Positions 24,575 to 32,869 of a DNA stretch of 64,000 nucleotides are shown here, piece after piece. This stretch comes from UBA7672 sp040398465 (GTDB lineage Bacteria > Pseudomonadota > Alphaproteobacteria > Caulobacterales > Hyphomonadaceae): NCBI GenBank assembly GCA_040398465.1, contig JBBAUA010000001.1, positions 174,255 through 238,254 of the forward strand, in the 5' to 3' direction. Position numbers and translations under genes: made by a program. The notes beneath the pieces were generated by a model. That model was not told the DNA's origin and did not search any database. It saw only the letters and a list, made by a program, of their open reading frames with translations. The number at the start of each line of letters is the position of its first letter. Position 1 is the stretch's first letter.

Positions 24575-25627
24575 ATGCGTCCCAACGTACGCAAACCCGA
24601 ACGTGCGACGCCTGCTGACCTGGCGACTTGCCGGCAGATGATCCGCACTGGTTCTCGCTCATTCTTTGTCGCGTCGCTGCTCCTGCCTGATGCTGTACGT
24701 GGAGGAGCCTACGCCCTCTATGCATTCTGCCGTCTGTCGGATGACACCATCGACGTGGACCATGGCGGCGAAGCGGGAATCGCGCGGCTCGCCGCTCGCC
24801 TCGATGCAATTTACGCTGGCGAGCCGGCTGACGCCGCAGTCGACAGGGCGCTGTTCGACGCTGTCGATCAGTACGCGCTGCCGCGTGCGCCGTTCGACGC
24901 CCTTCTGGAGGGCATGGCGTGGGATGCCTCCGGGCGGGAATATGAAACGATCGAGGAGGTATATGACTATGCGGCGCGCGTCGCAGGCGCGGTCGGCGCG
25001 ATGATGGCGACGCTGATGCGGACGCGTTCGCCGGAGATGGTTGCGCGGGCGTGCGATCTGGGCGTGGCCATGCAGCTGACGAACATTGCGCGGGATGTCG
25101 GTGAGGATGCGCGCAATGGACGTCTGTATCTCCCTCGCGCCTGGATGCGCGAGGCTGGCCTTGACCCCGTTTCGTGGCTCGCGCGTCCGGAGTTCAATCC
25201 CCAGGTCGCAGGGGTCGTGGAGCGCGTGCTTGAGCTCGCCCTTCAGCTCTACCAGCGCGCCGATCTCGGCATCGCTGGGTTGCCGCGCGCCTATCGCCCC
25301 GCGATCCGCGCGGCGAGGCTTCTTTATGCCGATATTGGCGCCCGCGTTGCAATGCGCGGTCATGACTCCGTGTCCAGCAGAGCCATTGTGCCGACGTCTC
25401 GCAAGTTGCAGCTCCTGATGAAAGCGCTGACACGCTCATGGCGGGCCCCGCCAGGCGCTGAGCTGGCGGCGCCTGCGCTGCCGCAGACCCAGTTTCTGGT
25501 TGATGCCGTTGTCGCCGGAACTGGCGTGCATGATGAGCAGGATTCAGCTCCGGGCCTGCAGCACGATATCAGGTGGGTGATCGAGTTGTTTGCGGCGCTC
25601 GACGAGCGGCCCCGACGCTTGACCTGA
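24575..25627 (+). CDS. crtB: Phytoene synthase CrtB
   Basis: Condenses two geranylgeranyl diphosphates to phytoene. Both Asp-rich Mg-binding motifs are present: DDTIDVD in YAFCRLSDDTIDVDHG, and NIARDVGEDARNGRLYLP. The squalene/phytoene synthase fold covers nearly all of the 350 residues, with a C-terminal extension of about 50 residues beyond the usual end near RKLQLLMKAL. The ATG at 24575 has GGAG at 24563-24566. In most purple bacteria crtB follows crtI directly; here crtD, a membrane gene, the P450 and the ATP-grasp gene lie between them. Confidence 0.96.
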   Translation: MRPNVRKPERATPADLATCRQMIRTGSRSFFVASLLLPDAVRGGAYALYAFCRLSDDTIDVDHGGEAGIARLAARLDAIYAGEPADAAVDRALFDAVDQYALPRAPFDALLEGMAWDASGREYETIEEVYDYAARVAGAVGAMMATLMRTRSPEMVARACDLGVAMQLTNIARDVGEDARNGRLYLPRAWMREAGLDPVSWLARPEFNPQVAGVVERVLELALQLYQRADLGIAGLPRAYRPAIRAARLLYADIGARVAMRGHDSVSSRAIVPTSRKLQLLMKALTRSWRAPPGAELAAPALPQTQFLVDAVVAGTGVHDEQDSAPGLQHDIRWVIELFAALDERPRRLT

Positions 25628-25750
25628 AGTGTGACTTGTTGCTGGCTTTCATGTCGCTTGCGCCGGGTTGCGGTGTCGGGCGCGCGTCGCCGCCGTCAGG
25701 GCTTCAAAGCGTTGCAGCGGCGTGTCTTGCCGAAGGCTATCCAGCCGCAG

Positions 25751-26785
25751 TCAACGCCCTCCGGCGAGGCGGGGCATGCGAAAGGGAAGCATGGCGCGCA
25801 CGACGGGATTGCTGAGCCGATCCAGTGACAGCGTCTCGTGCATGATGTCTGCCGGCGCGCCGTCGACTTGTCCTGCAAGATGCGATCGGGCGTAGAACGG
25901 GGCATCCTCGAGCACACGCACAAGCCTTGGCTCCATTCCGCGATCGCCGCGAGCCGTGGGCTGCATCCGCCAGAAGGTTTTCGGCATCCTGGTCAGCGGC
26001 GGGGCGTGGATGGCGGTATCTTCGCCGGTTGAATCGAATTTCAGCGCGAGGGATCGTTGTTCGCCATTCCGGAGCGTGACGTCATAGTAGACGATTGTCG
26101 CATCGTCGGCGACGTGGGAACGCGACCAGTCCCAGGAACGGAACCTGCGTTCGAGTGGTTCGTCGCCGCAGTTGCTGTCGAAATAGCCCTCTCCATTCCA
26201 GGATGTACCGTCTTCGAACTTCACTGCGATGCGTCCACGTGGAGCGATTGGTCGCCATGCATGGCGGGCTTCTGCGTCCAGCGCGAACGTCTGGCCCGCG
26301 AGATAGTAGGGATGCAGCGTCACTGTCCCGCGGAGTCGGGAGGGTAGGGGGGCTGTCCACTCGTCGACGTTGATGCGAAGTGTTTCGCTCTCCCAGCTCA
26401 TGCTGCTGCGGCTGATCGCGATCCTGTCCGAGTCGCGATCGAGGCTCCTGTGACCGCGTTCGGTCATAGCCCAACGATTTCCCCTGACCGAATAGAGTGC
26501 GACATTCATGGCGCAATGGTTTTCGGGATGCCGCCACCCAGACCATGCGTAGTAGGGCGAGAAAACACTGCCGATGAAGGCGATGATTGTGAGACCATGC
26601 TGTTTGTCTTCGCTGAGCGCGTCGATGTACCACCAGGCATAGCCGCCTGATCCGACCGGAATGTCGAAGCGCGGTGCAGGAAGTCTGTTGCCAGGAGCAG
26701 GCGCACGCCAGTGAGATCCCGGCCCGCCGGTTTCGTTCAGGAACTCCGTCGACTTAACGGCGCCGGCGGTTGGTTGGTCGTTCAT
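25751..26785 (-). CDS. crtC: Carotenoid 1,2-hydratase CrtC
   Basis: Adds water across the C-1,2 double bond of acyclic carotenoids (neurosporene or lycopene), opening the spirilloxanthin branch. Family features are visible: GSGGYAWWYIDALSEDKQHGLTIIAFIGSVFSPYYAWSG (split here by position, residues about 45-85), HCAMNVALYS, and the C-terminal FYARSHLAG. The 344 residues lie between the short Rhodobacter form and longer forms. The start ATG overlaps the stop of an upstream minus-strand gene that is cut by the scaffold gap. It converges with crtB. Confidence 0.95.
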   Translation of the reverse strand: MNDQPTAGAVKSTEFLNETGGPGSHWRAPAPGNRLPAPRFDIPVGSGGYAWWYIDALSEDKQHGLTIIAFIGSVFSPYYAWSGWRHPENHCAMNVALYSVRGNRWAMTERGHRSLDRDSDRIAISRSSMSWESETLRINVDEWTAPLPSRLRGTVTLHPYYLAGQTFALDAEARHAWRPIAPRGRIAVKFEDGTSWNGEGYFDSNCGDEPLERRFRSWDWSRSHVADDATIVYYDVTLRNGEQRSLALKFDSTGEDTAIHAPPLTRMPKTFWRMQPTARGDRGMEPRLVRVLEDAPFYARSHLAGQVDGAPADIMHETLSLDRLSNPVVRAMLPFRMPRLAGGR

Positions 26786-27061
26786 GCCGAACGCCTCGCC
26801 TTCGACACGGGAAGCTGCGCGTCCGTTCGCATGAGTGCTGGTCGTCTTCTCCCCGCCTGCGCCATGTCCAGTTCACACTCGCGCAGGTGGCTNNNNNNNN
26901 NNNNNNNNNNNNNNNNNNNNNNNNNNNNNNNNNNNNNNNNNNNNNNNNNNNNNNNNNNNNNNNNNNNNNNNNNNNNNNNNNNNNNNNNNNNNGCCCGGTG
27001 CATTGGCGGTCGCCAGTTCCTGAAGTCCGCCACCCTGAAGGGTGGCGCTGTCGTTGATCAT
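26782..27061 (-). CDS. Unidentified small gene upstream of crtC, interrupted by scaffold gap
   Basis: On the minus strand, an ATG at 27061 opens MINDSATLQGGG (then LQELATANAPG) up to the N run. On the other side a frame ends RTDAQLPVSKARRSA with a TGA that overlaps the crtC ATG (ATGA), the usual junction style of this cluster. If both belong to one gene the frame is off by one with 100 Ns, so the true gap length cannot be exactly 100. The 57 visible residues match no family I know. The start lies beside the crtE PpsR-type palindrome, so the gene and crtC may share that regulation. Confidence 0.5.
26893..26992. other. Scaffold gap (100 Ns)
   Basis: Exactly 100 Ns, a common placeholder for a gap of unknown length. 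Sequence content between crtC and crtE is therefore incomplete, and relative distances across this point should not be trusted. Confidence 0.99.
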
Positions 27062-27097
27062 GGATTCCTCAAGGTCGATTGACTGGACGCTAGCATG

Positions 27098-27115
27098 TGT
27101 CCAATCTGTCGGACA
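27098..27115. promoter_or_regulatory. PpsR/CrtJ-type operator upstream of crtE
   Basis: TGTCCAATCTGTCGGACA is a perfect TGTC-N10-GACA palindrome 41 bases before the crtE ATG and 36 bases upstream of the divergent small gene start, so it can serve both directions. Confidence 0.75.
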
Positions 27116-27156
27116 TAGGTCGGGGTGTGCCCGATCGACAAGTCCGGGAGACCGTC

Positions 27157-28023
27157 ATGACGCTACCTGCGCGTGTCGAAGCAGCGCTAAAGGCCGCAAT
27201 CGACAGGGCAGACACGCCCAGCGCACCTCCCGGATTGATCAAGGCGCTTCGCTACGCGGTTTTCCCGGGCGGAGCTCGCGTGCGCCCGATGCTGTGCCTG
27301 GCTGTCGCGCGCGCCTGCGGCGACGACCGTCCCGAGATATCGGACGCGACGGCAGCCGCCGTCGAGCTCCTTCACTGCGCGTCCCTGGTTCACGACGATC
27401 TTCCATGTTTTGACAATGCCGGCTTCCGTCGCGGTAAGGTATCGGTCCACGCCGCGCATGGCGAACCACTTGCCTTGCTTGCAGGCGACGCGTTGATCGT
27501 GATGGCCTTTGAGCGTCTGGCCGTCGTTGGGGCAGCTGAACCTGGTCGGATCGCGCCATTGATCGAGGCAATCGCCCGGGGCGTTGGCGCCCCCGCCGGG
27601 ATTACCGCAGGCCAAGCATGGGAAAGCGAGTCCGTCGCTCCGCTCGAAATCTATCACCAAGCAAAGACAGGCGCCCTGTTTGTGGCGGCGACGACGTCCG
27701 GGGCGATTGCTGCGGGGTCGGACGGAACGCCGTGGCGGTTCCTCGGGGAAACCCTCGGCGCCGCCTATCAGGTCGCTGACGACCTGATGGATGCGGTCCA
27801 GTCTGGGCTCTGCGACAAGCCGGTGGGCCAGGACGCCCTTTTGCAGCGTCCAAATGTGGTCGCCGAGCGCGGTGTCCAGGGCGCGCTTGCAAAACTGGAC
27901 GATCTGGTGGAGCAGGCCGTAGCCTCGGTCCCCGACTGCGAGGGTGCTCAGGAAATGCGTGATCTGGTGAGGATGACTGCGATGCGCCTTGCCCCCAAAC
28001 AGCTGTCACGCAGTGCCGCGTAG
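27157..28023 (+). CDS. crtE: Geranylgeranyl diphosphate synthase CrtE
   Basis: Trans-prenyltransferase that supplies GGPP for phytoene and for the bacteriochlorophyll tail. Visible motifs: FPGGARVRPML, the first Asp-rich motif in HDDLPCFDNAGFRRGK, and the second in YQVADDLMDAV. The 288 residues match family length. The ATG at 27157 follows GGGAG (27146-27150). It opens the crtEF unit behind the PpsR-type site and ends six bases before crtF. Confidence 0.96.
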   Translation: MTLPARVEAALKAAIDRADTPSAPPGLIKALRYAVFPGGARVRPMLCLAVARACGDDRPEISDATAAAVELLHCASLVHDDLPCFDNAGFRRGKVSVHAAHGEPLALLAGDALIVMAFERLAVVGAAEPGRIAPLIEAIARGVGAPAGITAGQAWESESVAPLEIYHQAKTGALFVAATTSGAIAAGSDGTPWRFLGETLGAAYQVADDLMDAVQSGLCDKPVGQDALLQRPNVVAERGVQGALAKLDDLVEQAVASVPDCEGAQEMRDLVRMTAMRLAPKQLSRSAA

Positions 28024-28029
28024 GCGCCT

Positions 28030-29130
28030 GTGAGTAACTGGCGCGCGCGGTGGATCGCGTGGCGCAATGCACGCATCTCGGATCCGCGATTTCAGAGATT
28101 TGCCGCAGATTTCCCGCTGACCCGGGCTGTCGCCCACAGCCGCGCGCGAGGCCTGTTCGACGTGGTCGCTGGCTTCGTTTATTCGCAGGTCCTGACCGCC
28201 TGCATCGAACTCGACTTGCTCAACGCGCTCAAGGCCGGGCCGCGTGAGGTTGCCGATCTGGCGACCGCGCTGAACGTCCCGCCAAGCGAGATGGCGCGCC
28301 TGCTCCGCGCGGCATCGGCACTCGATCTCGTTGAGCCGATCGGAGAGCAGTACGCCCTCGGCGCTCAAGGCGCGGCGCTCCTTGGCAATTCGGGCCTGGC
28401 CGAGATGATCCGGCATCACGACAGGCTGTATGCTGACCTCCAGGATCCAGTGGCGCTCCTCAGGCGTGGCAGAGGCGAGCACCTCGCGGGCTACTGGCCG
28501 TACGCAACCGCTCAAGACCCGGAAAATACTGGAGAATTGGAAGTTTCTGCGTACTCAGCCCTGATGGCGGCGACGCAGCCCGCAGTCGCGGCCGACATCC
28601 TCGCCGCCTATCCGATGCGTGGCCACCGGACGATCATGGACGTCGGCGGCGGGCAGGGCGCCTTCCTGTCGGCCGTTGCCTCGCGTTGGTCGCATCTGAA
28701 CCTCCACCTTTTCGATCTGCCCGCTGTTGTGGAGCGCGCCCGGAAGGTTCTCGCGCCGCTTGCTTCACGCACGACGTTCAGCGGCGGCAGCTTCCTGTCG
28801 GATTCCCTTCCGCACGGTGCAGACCTGATCACGCTCGTCCGGATCCTTCACGATCATGACGACGACGGCCTGAGGAAGATACTGTCGTCCGCACGCGCAG
28901 CCCTCGCTCCTGGCGGCCGGCTGTTGATCGCAGAGCCGATGTCAGACGCGCGGGGCACGGACCGCGTCGGCGACGCCTATTTCGGCCTGTACCTTCTGGC
29001 CATGGGCCGCGGACAGGCCAGAACGCCATCGCAGGTCGCGGGCTTCGTGGCGCAGAGTGGCTTTAGCCGCTCGCGAATGCTGCGCGTGCGAACGCCCGGG
29101 CTGCTTCGCGTGATGATCGCCGAGCCATGA
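28030..29130 (+). CDS. crtF: Demethylspheroidene/demethylspirilloxanthin O-methyltransferase CrtF
   Basis: SAM-dependent methyltransferase that caps the 1-hydroxyl group of acyclic carotenoids. The N-terminal half is a dimerisation/winged-helix domain (about residues 40-120); the catalytic half has the SAM motif IMDVGGGQGAFL and the later VRILHDHDDD with His near APGGRLLIAEPM. The 366 residues fit the family. The start is a GTG six bases after the crtE stop. CrtF, with crtC and crtD, predicts methoxylated products of the spirilloxanthin series. Confidence 0.94.
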   Translation: MSNWRARWIAWRNARISDPRFQRFAADFPLTRAVAHSRARGLFDVVAGFVYSQVLTACIELDLLNALKAGPREVADLATALNVPPSEMARLLRAASALDLVEPIGEQYALGAQGAALLGNSGLAEMIRHHDRLYADLQDPVALLRRGRGEHLAGYWPYATAQDPENTGELEVSAYSALMAATQPAVAADILAAYPMRGHRTIMDVGGGQGAFLSAVASRWSHLNLHLFDLPAVVERARKVLAPLASRTTFSGGSFLSDSLPHGADLITLVRILHDHDDDGLRKILSSARAALAPGGRLLIAEPMSDARGTDRVGDAYFGLYLLAMGRGQARTPSQVAGFVAQSGFSRSRMLRVRTPGLLRVMIAEP

Positions 29131-29294
29131 TCTGCAGGCCTCCGAAGTAGCGGCGTTAGCGGCCCCCGGGTGATTCCGCCGGCCGGTCCCATTTCCAGCC
29201 CCGGGTTGGTCGGCGTTACCTAACGTCGTCCATCCCACCAGCAAACTTTCGTCGACAAACCCAGCAAACACGACCGGTTACGCATCCCTAAATG

Positions 29295-29338
29295 CGTCAG
29301 GAACAATTGACACCTTAGGGCGTCCACGTAAGCTTACA
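29295..29338. promoter_or_regulatory. Tandem PpsR/CrtJ-type operators upstream of bchC
   Basis: Two 18-bp sites lie 8 bp apart: CGTC-N10-GACA (29295-29312) and CGTC-N10-TACA (29321-29338). The paired arrangement with about 8 bp spacing is the one described for CrtJ at bchC in Rhodobacter. The first ends within the TTGACA -35 box and the second covers the -10 region. Confidence 0.7.
29307..29334 (+). promoter_or_regulatory. Predicted sigma-70 promoter of the bchC operon
   Basis: TTGACA (29307-29312), 16-base spacer, TAAGCT (29329-29334). The -35 is a consensus hexamer; the -10 is weak. Both boxes are overlapped by the PpsR-type sites, as expected for repression by promoter blocking. The bchC start is 56 bases downstream. 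Confidence 0.55.
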
Positions 29339-29390
29339 CTGTGCCAGCGCGATGAAGTTGCGCGTGGCGCGGGTGGAAGTGGGAGACCCG

Positions 29391-30326
29391 ATGCAGACTG
29401 TCGCTGTTGTCCTGGATGGTCCTCAACAGATCGCTGTGCGCAGCCTTGCGCTCAATGCTGTGCAAGACGACGACGTCGTGATCGATGTCTCGTGGAGCGG
29501 GATCAGCACCGGAACCGAGCGGTTGCTCTGGACCGGTCGGATGCCGCCATTTCCCGGTATGGGTTACCCGCTCGTGCCTGGCTATGAGTCAGTCGGCCGC
29601 GTGGTCGATGCCGGCGCCAAGGCGACCCACCGCATCGGCGAGAACGTCTTCATACCCGGGGCCACATGCTACAAGGATGCACGCGGCCTCTTCGGAGGCG
29701 CAGCGCGGACGCTGATCGCGCCAGGCTCACGGGCGACCGCGGTCCCCGAAAATCTCGGCTCGCAAGCCGTCCTGATTGCGCTGGCGGCAACCGCTTATCA
29801 CGCCCTCGATGGCGGCGCTCCGCCTGATCTGATTGTGGGTCATGGCGTACTCGGCCGCCTGCTCGCACGCATCACGGTCGCGATCGGAGCGCCAGCGCCG
29901 ACCGTGTGGGAAACGAATGCCCAGCGGCGTTCGGGCGGCGTTGGCTACGAAGTCCTGCACCCTGATGAAGACCCGCGCACCGACTACGCGACGATCTACG
30001 ACGCCAGTGGCGCGGGCTCACAACTGGATTCCTTCGTGAAGCGGCTGGCGAAACGCGGCGAGATCGTCCTCGCCGGCTTCTATGAAGACCGCTTGTCATT
30101 CTCCTTCGTCCCGACATTCCTGCGCGAGGCGCGCTTCCGCGTCGCCGCCGAATGGAAGCCGGAAGACCTGCGGGCGATCAGCGCGATGCTGCGGCTCGGC
30201 AGCCTGTCGCTGGACGATCTCGTCACGCACGAACGGACGCCCGAAAAAGCCGACGACGCCTACGCCACCGCGTTCACGGACAGCGCGTGCCTAAAAATGG
30301 TCCTCGATTGGAGACACTGCGCATGA
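29391..30326 (+). CDS. bchC: Bacteriochlorophyllide a dehydrogenase BchC
   Basis: Oxidises the C-3 hydroxyethyl group to acetyl, a late bacteriochlorophyll a step. The 311-residue protein is a medium-chain dehydrogenase relative: SGISTGTERLLWTGRMP, YPLVPGYESVGRVVDAG, and the cofactor region LIVGHGVLGRLLARI. I chose ATG 29391 (MQTVAVVLDGPQ) because GGGAGA precedes it and the protein start then matches BchC; the upstream in-frame ATG at 29352 adds 13 residues and lacks a ribosome site. It opens bchCXYZ, and its stop overlaps bchX. Confidence 0.96.
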   Translation: MQTVAVVLDGPQQIAVRSLALNAVQDDDVVIDVSWSGISTGTERLLWTGRMPPFPGMGYPLVPGYESVGRVVDAGAKATHRIGENVFIPGATCYKDARGLFGGAARTLIAPGSRATAVPENLGSQAVLIALAATAYHALDGGAPPDLIVGHGVLGRLLARITVAIGAPAPTVWETNAQRRSGGVGYEVLHPDEDPRTDYATIYDASGAGSQLDSFVKRLAKRGEIVLAGFYEDRLSFSFVPTFLREARFRVAAEWKPEDLRAISAMLRLGSLSLDDLVTHERTPEKADDAYATAFTDSACLKMVLDWRHCA

Positions 30327-31312
30327 GCGTGACGCTGCTGGACAATCGGGCTCTGCGCAGGGAAGCGGCCATCGAGCCGGATCCCGTGCCAACCGGCGAA
30401 GTCACGAAGGAAACGCAGATCATCGCCATCTACGGCAAGGGCGGCAGCGGCAAGAGCTTCGCGCTCGCCAACCTCAGCTACATGATGGCCCAGCAGGGCA
30501 AGCGCGTCCTGCTGATCGGTTGCGATCCCAAGTCGGACACCACCTCTCTGCTGTTCGGCGGCAAGGCCTGCCCAACCATCATCGAGACATCGTCGCGCAA
30601 GAAAGCGGCCGGTGACGAAGTGCGCATCGAGGACGTGTGCTTCCAGCGTGACGGCGTCTTCGCGATGGAGCTGGGCGGGCCTGAAGTTGGCCGGGGCTGC
30701 GGCGGACGCGGCATCATTCACGGTTTCGAACTGCTCGAGAAACTCGGCTTCCACGACTGGGGCTTCGACTACGTCCTGCTCGACTTCCTGGGGGATGTGG
30801 TCTGCGGCGGCTTCGGCCTGCCGATTGCGCGCGACATGTGCCAGAAGGTCATCGTCGTCGGCTCGAACGACCTGCAATCGCTCTACGTCGCCAACAATGT
30901 CTGCTCGGCGGTGGAATACTTCCGCAAGCTGGGCGGCAATGTCGGCGTCGCCGGCATGCTCATCAACAAGGATGACGGCACGGGCGAGGCGGCTGCCTTC
31001 GCCGCGTCTGTCGGCATCCCCGTCCTGTGCGCCATTCCGGCTGACGAGGACATCCGCCGCAAGTCTGCAAACTATCAGATCATCGGCACGCCCGGCGATC
31101 GCTGGGGCCCGATGTTCGAGGGCCTCGCCGCTAACGTCGCGACCGCGCCACCGGTGCGCCCGACGCCGCTGACGCAGGACCAGCTGCTCGGTCTCTTCAA
31201 GTCCGACCAGGTCGGTGGCGGCGTTGTCCTCAAGCCGGCCACCCAGGCCGACATGCGCGGCGCGACCTACGTCGAGAAGCCCACCCTCGAAGTCATCTAT
31301 GACGCGGTATGA
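30323..31312 (+). CDS. bchX: Chlorophyllide a reductase iron protein BchX
   Basis: The nitrogenase-NifH-like ATPase that feeds electrons to BchYZ to reduce ring B of the chlorin. P-loop IYGKGGSGKSFALANLS; the [4Fe-4S] cysteines lie in GRGCGGRG and DVVCGGFGL. The 329-residue protein starts at ATG 30323, overlapping the bchC stop (ATGA). bchY follows after three bases. BchX is told from BchL by the N-terminal extension and the insert around KACPTIIETSSRK. The BchXYZ enzyme can also reduce the 8-vinyl group in bacteriochlorophyll a producers, which would explain why no separate divinyl reductase gene is seen. Confidence 0.98.
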   Translation: MSVTLLDNRALRREAAIEPDPVPTGEVTKETQIIAIYGKGGSGKSFALANLSYMMAQQGKRVLLIGCDPKSDTTSLLFGGKACPTIIETSSRKKAAGDEVRIEDVCFQRDGVFAMELGGPEVGRGCGGRGIIHGFELLEKLGFHDWGFDYVLLDFLGDVVCGGFGLPIARDMCQKVIVVGSNDLQSLYVANNVCSAVEYFRKLGGNVGVAGMLINKDDGTGEAAAFAASVGIPVLCAIPADEDIRRKSANYQIIGTPGDRWGPMFEGLAANVATAPPVRPTPLTQDQLLGLFKSDQVGGGVVLKPATQADMRGATYVEKPTLEVIYDAV

Positions 31313-31315
31313 TGC

Positions 31316-32869
31316 ATGATTGACCGCGATCCCTCAGAAGCGCCACACGACGCCCCCGGCTACGAGGCCACCGACGTCGCCAGCGCCAGCGTTCCTGCTG
31401 AGGGCTCCGGCTGTCACGCAGGCGCCGAAGAACTTCACAAGGCCGCCGCCAGCGCCGGCAAGTCCGAAGTGCTGGAGCGTTACGCGAAGGACTATCCGAA
31501 AGGCCCGCACGACCAGCCGCAGAGCATGTGTCCCGCCTTCGGAAGCCTGCGCGTGGGCCTGCGCATGCGGCGCACGGCGACAATCCTGTCGGGCTCGGCC
31601 TGCTGCGTCTATGGCCTGACCTTCACGTCGCATTTCTATGGTGCGCGGCGCTCGGTCGGCTACGTGCCCTTCAACTCCGAAACGCTGGTGACCGGAAAGC
31701 TCTTCGAGGACATCCGCGAAGCGGTATTCAAGCTGGCTGACCCGGAACTCTACGACACCATCATCATCACCAATCTCTGCGTGCCGACCGCCTCAGGCGT
31801 TCCGCTTCAGTTGCTCCCCAAGGAGATCAACGGCGTGCGCATCATCGGCATCGACGTCCCGGGCTTCGGCGTGCCGACGCATGCCGAGGCGAAAGACGTC
31901 CTCGCCGGCGCCATGCTGAAATACGCCCGCAACGAAGCAGAGCAGGGCCCGGTCGCCGCGCCGCGCGAACGCGCCTCAATGCCAACTGTCACGCTGCTCG
32001 GCGAAATGTTCCCGGCCGATCCCGTGGGCATCGGCATGATGCTGGCCCCCATGGGTCTCGCCGCCGGTCCCGTGGTCCCGACACGCGAATGGCGCGAGCT
32101 TTACAGCGCCCTCGATTGCGCCGTCGTCGCCGCCATCCATCCCTTCTACACCGCCTCTGTCCGCGAGTTCGAAGCGGCTGGCCGCAAGGTCATTGGCTCC
32201 GCGCCTGTCGGGCGTGATGGCACGGCCGCCTGGCTCGACGCCATCGGCGCGGCCTGCGGCGTGGCGCAGGAGAAGATCGACACCGCCAAGAACAAGATCC
32301 TGCCCGCCATCACGGGCGCACTCGCCGGGTCGCCGATCAAAGGCCGGGTGACGGTCTCCGGCTATGAAGGGTCCGAGCTTCTCGTCGCGCGCCTGCTGAT
32401 CGAGAGCGGCGCGGACGTGCCCTATGTCGGCACGGCTTGCCCCCGCACGCCATGGTCCGAGCCTGATCGCGAGTGGCTAGAATCCAAAGGCGTCCGCATC
32501 CAGTACCGCGCCTCGCTGGAACAGGACATTGCGGCGATCCACGAGTTCGGACCCGATCTCGCGATCGGCACGACGCCGGTGGTCCAGCATGCCAAGGAGC
32601 GGTCGATCCCGTCTCTCTACTTCACCAACCTCATATCCGCCCGTCCCCTCATGGGCCCCGCCGGCGCGGGCTCCCTGGCGACGGTCGTGAACGCAGCGCT
32701 TGCAAACAAGGGTCGCTTCGACCGCATGACGGAGTTTTTCGAAGGCGTCGGAACCGGTCATGCCGCTGGCGTCTGGGAGGACACCCCGCAGGATCGCCCC
32801 GAGTTCAAGGCGCGCTACGCCAAGACGATGGCTGCCTCGCGTGCGGCTGAGGAGGCGGTGGGCACATGA
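31316..32869 (+). CDS. bchY: Chlorophyllide a reductase subunit Y
   Basis: NifD-like catalytic subunit of chlorophyllide a reductase. Cysteine-containing segments expected to hold the shared cluster are GSGCHAGAEE, PQSMCPAFGS and GSACCVYGLTFTSHFYGARR. The rest shows the repeated alpha/beta domains of the family, including IIGIDVPGFGVPTHAEAK. The 517 residues are usual. The ATG at 31316 lies three bases after the bchX stop; its stop overlaps the bchZ start (ATGA). Confidence 0.97.
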   Translation: MIDRDPSEAPHDAPGYEATDVASASVPAEGSGCHAGAEELHKAAASAGKSEVLERYAKDYPKGPHDQPQSMCPAFGSLRVGLRMRRTATILSGSACCVYGLTFTSHFYGARRSVGYVPFNSETLVTGKLFEDIREAVFKLADPELYDTIIITNLCVPTASGVPLQLLPKEINGVRIIGIDVPGFGVPTHAEAKDVLAGAMLKYARNEAEQGPVAAPRERASMPTVTLLGEMFPADPVGIGMMLAPMGLAAGPVVPTREWRELYSALDCAVVAAIHPFYTASVREFEAAGRKVIGSAPVGRDGTAAWLDAIGAACGVAQEKIDTAKNKILPAITGALAGSPIKGRVTVSGYEGSELLVARLLIESGADVPYVGTACPRTPWSEPDREWLESKGVRIQYRASLEQDIAAIHEFGPDLAIGTTPVVQHAKERSIPSLYFTNLISARPLMGPAGAGSLATVVNAALANKGRFDRMTEFFEGVGTGHAAGVWEDTPQDRPEFKARYAKTMAASRAAEEAVGT

